Assembly (NCBI RefSeq): GCF_003058085.1
Contig: NZ_QBUD01000005.1
Coordinates: 144,219-208,218 of the forward strand
Direction: 5' to 3'
Source: Yoonia sediminilitoris
Lineage (GTDB): Bacteria; Pseudomonadota; Alphaproteobacteria; Rhodobacterales; Rhodobacteraceae
Length of the DNA: 64,000 nt
In this document: positions 61,738 through 64,000 of the stretch, in pieces
Position numbering within the stretch: position 1 is the stretch's first letter
How the letters are laid out: every line of letters begins with the position of its first letter
Program-made: the position numbers and the translations under genes
Notes under the pieces: generated by a model
The model's input: only the letters and a program-made list of their open reading frames with translations
Told to the model about the DNA's origin: nothing
Databases searched by the model: none

Positions 61738-62594
61738 GCTGCGTCCTCCTTTGGATACCATGTGAAATAGGCCTCCATCGTGTGAAACAGATCGAGGTTA
61801 TCAACATAATCGGCCGCTTCCGGCCCGGCGACGCCCAACATCAGAATGAAGTTGAGGAACCCGTGCGTGGCGTTGCCGCTTTTTGCCATGCTTTCGTGGT
61901 CGACGTTATCGAGGATCGCGTCAATGTCGCCATTGCGCAGCCATTCGATGGCTTTGTGGTCGAATTCAGGGTCGGGGCCGGTTTCCATGAATTGGCGCGG
62001 GCCGCCAAGTTCAAGCGACAAATGCCCGGTGCCGATAGCCGCGATACGCTTGTCGGACGGATAGGCATCAATGGCCTTACGGATCGCACGGCCAAGGTTG
62101 TAAAACCGGCGCGGCGACGGCAGCGGCGGCGCAAAGATGTTGGTATAGATCGGCACAACGGGCAGGTCCGCATCGGGCCGCACCGTGATAATCGGACAGA
62201 TGATCGAGTGGTCGATCTTCAACTCGTTGGAAAAGGCAAAATCGAAATCCTGATCCATCAGGTTCTTGTGCATAAAACTCGACATGTCCTCGTCGCCTTC
62301 AAGCACATATTTCGGAATACCGAATTCGCGTTCCTCATTATAAAAGGTCGCGTCGTAACGCGGTGCCTTACCGATCAGGAACTGCGGGCAGTTATCCAGA
62401 AATATCTGGTGGAAGTGGTCCGACCCGATCATCACCAGAATGTCAGGCTTGGTCCGTTCCAGCGTCTCGCGGTAGCTTTCGATCTTGCGTTTCCACTCTG
62501 GTGCCTGCGGCATCTGCTGCTCGGGCGGCATGGTGGTGGCTTTGAGGTAAAACGGGTGGTGGGTAGAGGCCAGAGTGGCGACAAGCTGAGCCAA
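61734..62594 (-). CDS. Extradiol ring-cleavage dioxygenase, LigB-type catalytic subunit
   Basis: 286 residues. Metal His region LVATLASTHHPFYLKATTMP (usual iron ligand His) and PDILVMIGSDHFHQIFLDN; later AAIGTGHLSLELGGPRQFME with the catalytic histidine region and NATHGFLNFI. It cleaves a catechol-like ring next to the hydroxyls with Fe(II) and O2. It is 82 bases downstream of the amidohydrolase, which suggests a nitrogen-bearing or amidated aromatic substrate. Confidence 0.87.
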   Translation of the reverse strand: MAQLVATLASTHHPFYLKATTMPPEQQMPQAPEWKRKIESYRETLERTKPDILVMIGSDHFHQIFLDNCPQFLIGKAPRYDATFYNEEREFGIPKYVLEGDEDMSSFMHKNLMDQDFDFAFSNELKIDHSIICPIITVRPDADLPVVPIYTNIFAPPLPSPRRFYNLGRAIRKAIDAYPSDKRIAAIGTGHLSLELGGPRQFMETGPDPEFDHKAIEWLRNGDIDAILDNVDHESMAKSGNATHGFLNFILMLGVAGPEAADYVDNLDLFHTMEAYFTWYPKEDAA

Positions 62595-62676
62595 AGTCTT
62601 ACTCCTTTTCGTTCAGTCGAGGTGCCCCGCAGCAACGGGCTGCGGGGCGTGAGTGAGTGGGTGGGTGGGTGGGTGA

Positions 62677-63906
62677 TTATGCAAATAGATCGCGCTCGAT
62701 GCCTGCGGCTTCGAACAGGTAATCGCGGCTGCCTTCCAGTTCGGTGCGCAGGCGGTCAAGGTCAAAGCCCAGCATCTGGCCTTTCCATTTCTTGACCTGA
62801 CCGGCCACCATGACCGTGTCGACGTTGTTGCGCTCCATCAGGGTCACGACGGCGCCGGGCACGTTGTTGAGCGGGGCGACGTTCATGGCTTCTGCGTCAA
62901 GCAACAGAATGTCAGCCTCTTTGCCCGGTGTCAGCGATCCGATCTTGCGATCCAGCTTCAGCCCCTCGGCCCCGCCCATTGTGGCGTGGCGCAGCGCCTG
63001 CATACATTGCATCAATTCGGGGTATTCCTGAGCCGACAGCGCCTTTTCGTTTGCGAACATGCGCTGCAAGGTGATGAGCCCGCGCATCTGGGTAAAGAAG
63101 TCGGCAGTCATCGTGCATTCGACGTCGGTGGAAAGCGACGTCGAAATGCCCATATCAATCGCCTTCTGGATGGGCGGGGTCCCATGGCGCATGTGCATTT
63201 CAATCGGCACAGCCAATGAGATATGCGCGCCTGCATCGGCGGCATACTTCCAGCCGTCGTCAGACATGCCGGTCATGTGGATAAAGATATTGTCGTCGCC
63301 AAACATGCCTGCGGCGCCCAATTCGTCAAAGGTTGGCTGCATCCCGAAGGTGCCAACCACGTGAAGTGCTATGGGCAGGCCGAGTTCGCGCCCGATTTTC
63401 CATGCTTCTTCGTAGCCCGGCAAGTAAATCTCGCCGCCCATGACCATGGTTGTCAGCTGGTCATCAGAAGAAAAATACTGCTCTTTGATGCGGGCTGCAT
63501 CGGCAGGATATTTGGCACGGTCGCCCCAGCCTTCGAAGTAGCCAAAAACGCCACGACGGCCTGCATCGCGCAGGCCCTCGATGGCGGCATCGGAGTGTTC
63601 GGGTGAGTGGTGGATTTGGCTGACGTCCATGACGGTCGTGACACCGGCATCAAGCTGGGCAATGCCGCCGTATAGTTCGTTTATATAGACATCCTCGGGG
63701 CGGTAGACCATCGAGAAGCCTTGCAGGATTGTGTCATAGTAGTTCGATGTATTGGCGGGGCGTCCGTCGTTGATCAAAATGCCGTTGGCCAACTGACTGC
63801 GCAGCGCAGTCTCAAATTGGTGGTGGTGCGTATCAACAAAGCCGGGCATGACAATCTTGCCCGCGGCGTCGATCACAACCGCATCGGATGCGTCGATATT
63901 CGGGCC
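62677..63906 (-). pseudogene. Amidohydrolase/deaminase (AtzA/TrzN-like), 5' end lost
   Basis: About 400 residues of a metal-dependent amidohydrolase: KIVMPGFVDTHHHQFETALR (metal HxH), HVVGTFGMQPTF, IFIHMTGMSD, STDVECTMTADFFTQMRG, and C-terminal GSLTPGKEADILLLDAEAMN. Homology can be read back to GPNIDASDAVVIDAAG at about 63906; the family has some 40 more N-terminal residues there. A TGA follows at 63918-63916 in frame and no start with a ribosome site is visible, although a GTG at 63876 is possible. The gene is probably inactive. It likely belonged with ligB-ligA. Confidence 0.75.
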
Positions 63907-64000
63907 TGTCCGTCGTCAGGGTTTTTGGGACCAAGAGCGTCCGAACCTAAGAGAGAGTTTGGCTCATCTGTTTGGTTTGATTATGCGGCGTGCTGGCGGT
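63907..64000. mobile_element. Foreign DNA abutting the truncated amidohydrolase, possible insertion-sequence end
   Basis: The sequence from TGTCCGTCGTCAGGG onward no longer fits the amidohydrolase. It begins with TGT and stays open on the plus strand (reading WDQERPNLRESLAHLFG). This would fit an insertion element with its bulk off the right edge, but no known terminal repeat or transposase is visible in the 94 bases. Confidence 0.35.

Noticed and set aside
1..64000. rRNA, tRNA, CRISPR arrays, prophage, replication origin
   Set aside because: No conserved rRNA/tRNA segments, spaced repeats or phage structural genes were noticed on either strand; a dedicated scan would be needed for a firm negative.

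Overview
The window is about 64 kb of alphaproteobacterial DNA. It most likely comes from the Roseobacter group of the Rhodobacteraceae. The evidence is the PhyR/NepR/EcfG general stress module, the sulfonate (hps/comDE) and beta-hydroxyaspartate (bhc) gene sets, and many TRAP, TTT and ABC uptake systems in short-spaced operons. The species cannot be named from the sequence. No rRNA, tRNA, CRISPR array or prophage was recognised. Several genes are visibly decayed (ecfG, an AI-2E-type transporter, a phospholipase-D-like gene, a GGDEF gene and the amidohydrolase at the right edge), so the genome seems to be accumulating pseudogenes.

Layout. (1) 1-7.1 kb: general stress response island with phyR (cut by the left edge), nepR, ecfG with an in-frame TAA, a HisKA_2 sensor kinase, small membrane or stress proteins, DUF2254 and CsbD. 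Several genes are preceded by GGAAC-N16-CGTT promoters of the EcfG type. (2) 7.3-14.2 kb: a two-component system, a complete pqqABCDE operon and a sorbosone-dehydrogenase-like PQQ enzyme facing it. (3) 14.2-24.0 kb: minus-strand operon for 2,3-dihydroxypropane-1-sulfonate (DHPS) catabolism, comprising a TRAP transporter, hpsN, hpsO, hpsP, comD, comE and an FMN-dependent 2-hydroxyacid dehydrogenase. A divergent LacI-type regulator and twin operators sit at its head. (4) 24.0-32.0 kb: XRE/ScfR-type regulator, tripartite tricarboxylate transporter, an acyl-CoA synthetase resembling oxalate-CoA ligase, a ketopantoate-reductase-like enzyme and a universal stress protein. (5) 32.4-37.9 kb: D-2-hydroxyacid dehydrogenase, DHDPS-like lyase, Asp/Glu/hydantoin racemase, VOC protein and cyclic amidohydrolase, with a divergent LysR. 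(6) 37.9-49.9 kb: sarcosine/dimethylglycine-dehydrogenase-like flavoprotein, ureidoglycine aminohydrolase, the bhcR-bhcABCD beta-hydroxyaspartate cycle, LysR, urate oxidase PuuD and aspartate dehydrogenase. (7) 49.9-60.6 kb: ABC transporter, creatinase, amino-acid-oxidase-like flavoprotein and a second TRAP transporter. (8) 60.6-64 kb: racemase-like protein, LigA/LigB extradiol dioxygenase and an amidohydrolase whose 5' end is replaced by foreign DNA.

How the parts fit. Much of the 25-57 kb stretch can be read as supply lines to glyoxylate and glycine: purine degradation (PuuD, ureidoglycine aminohydrolase), creatine to sarcosine to glycine (creatinase plus the GcvT-type flavoprotein), and possibly oxalate to oxalyl-CoA to glyoxylate (acyl-CoA synthetase plus PanE-like reductase). 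The bhcABCD cycle would assimilate the glyoxylate to oxaloacetate. The oxalate branch is inference and is the most interesting hypothesis here. Gene functions rest on motif and family recognition by eye; no database search was run.
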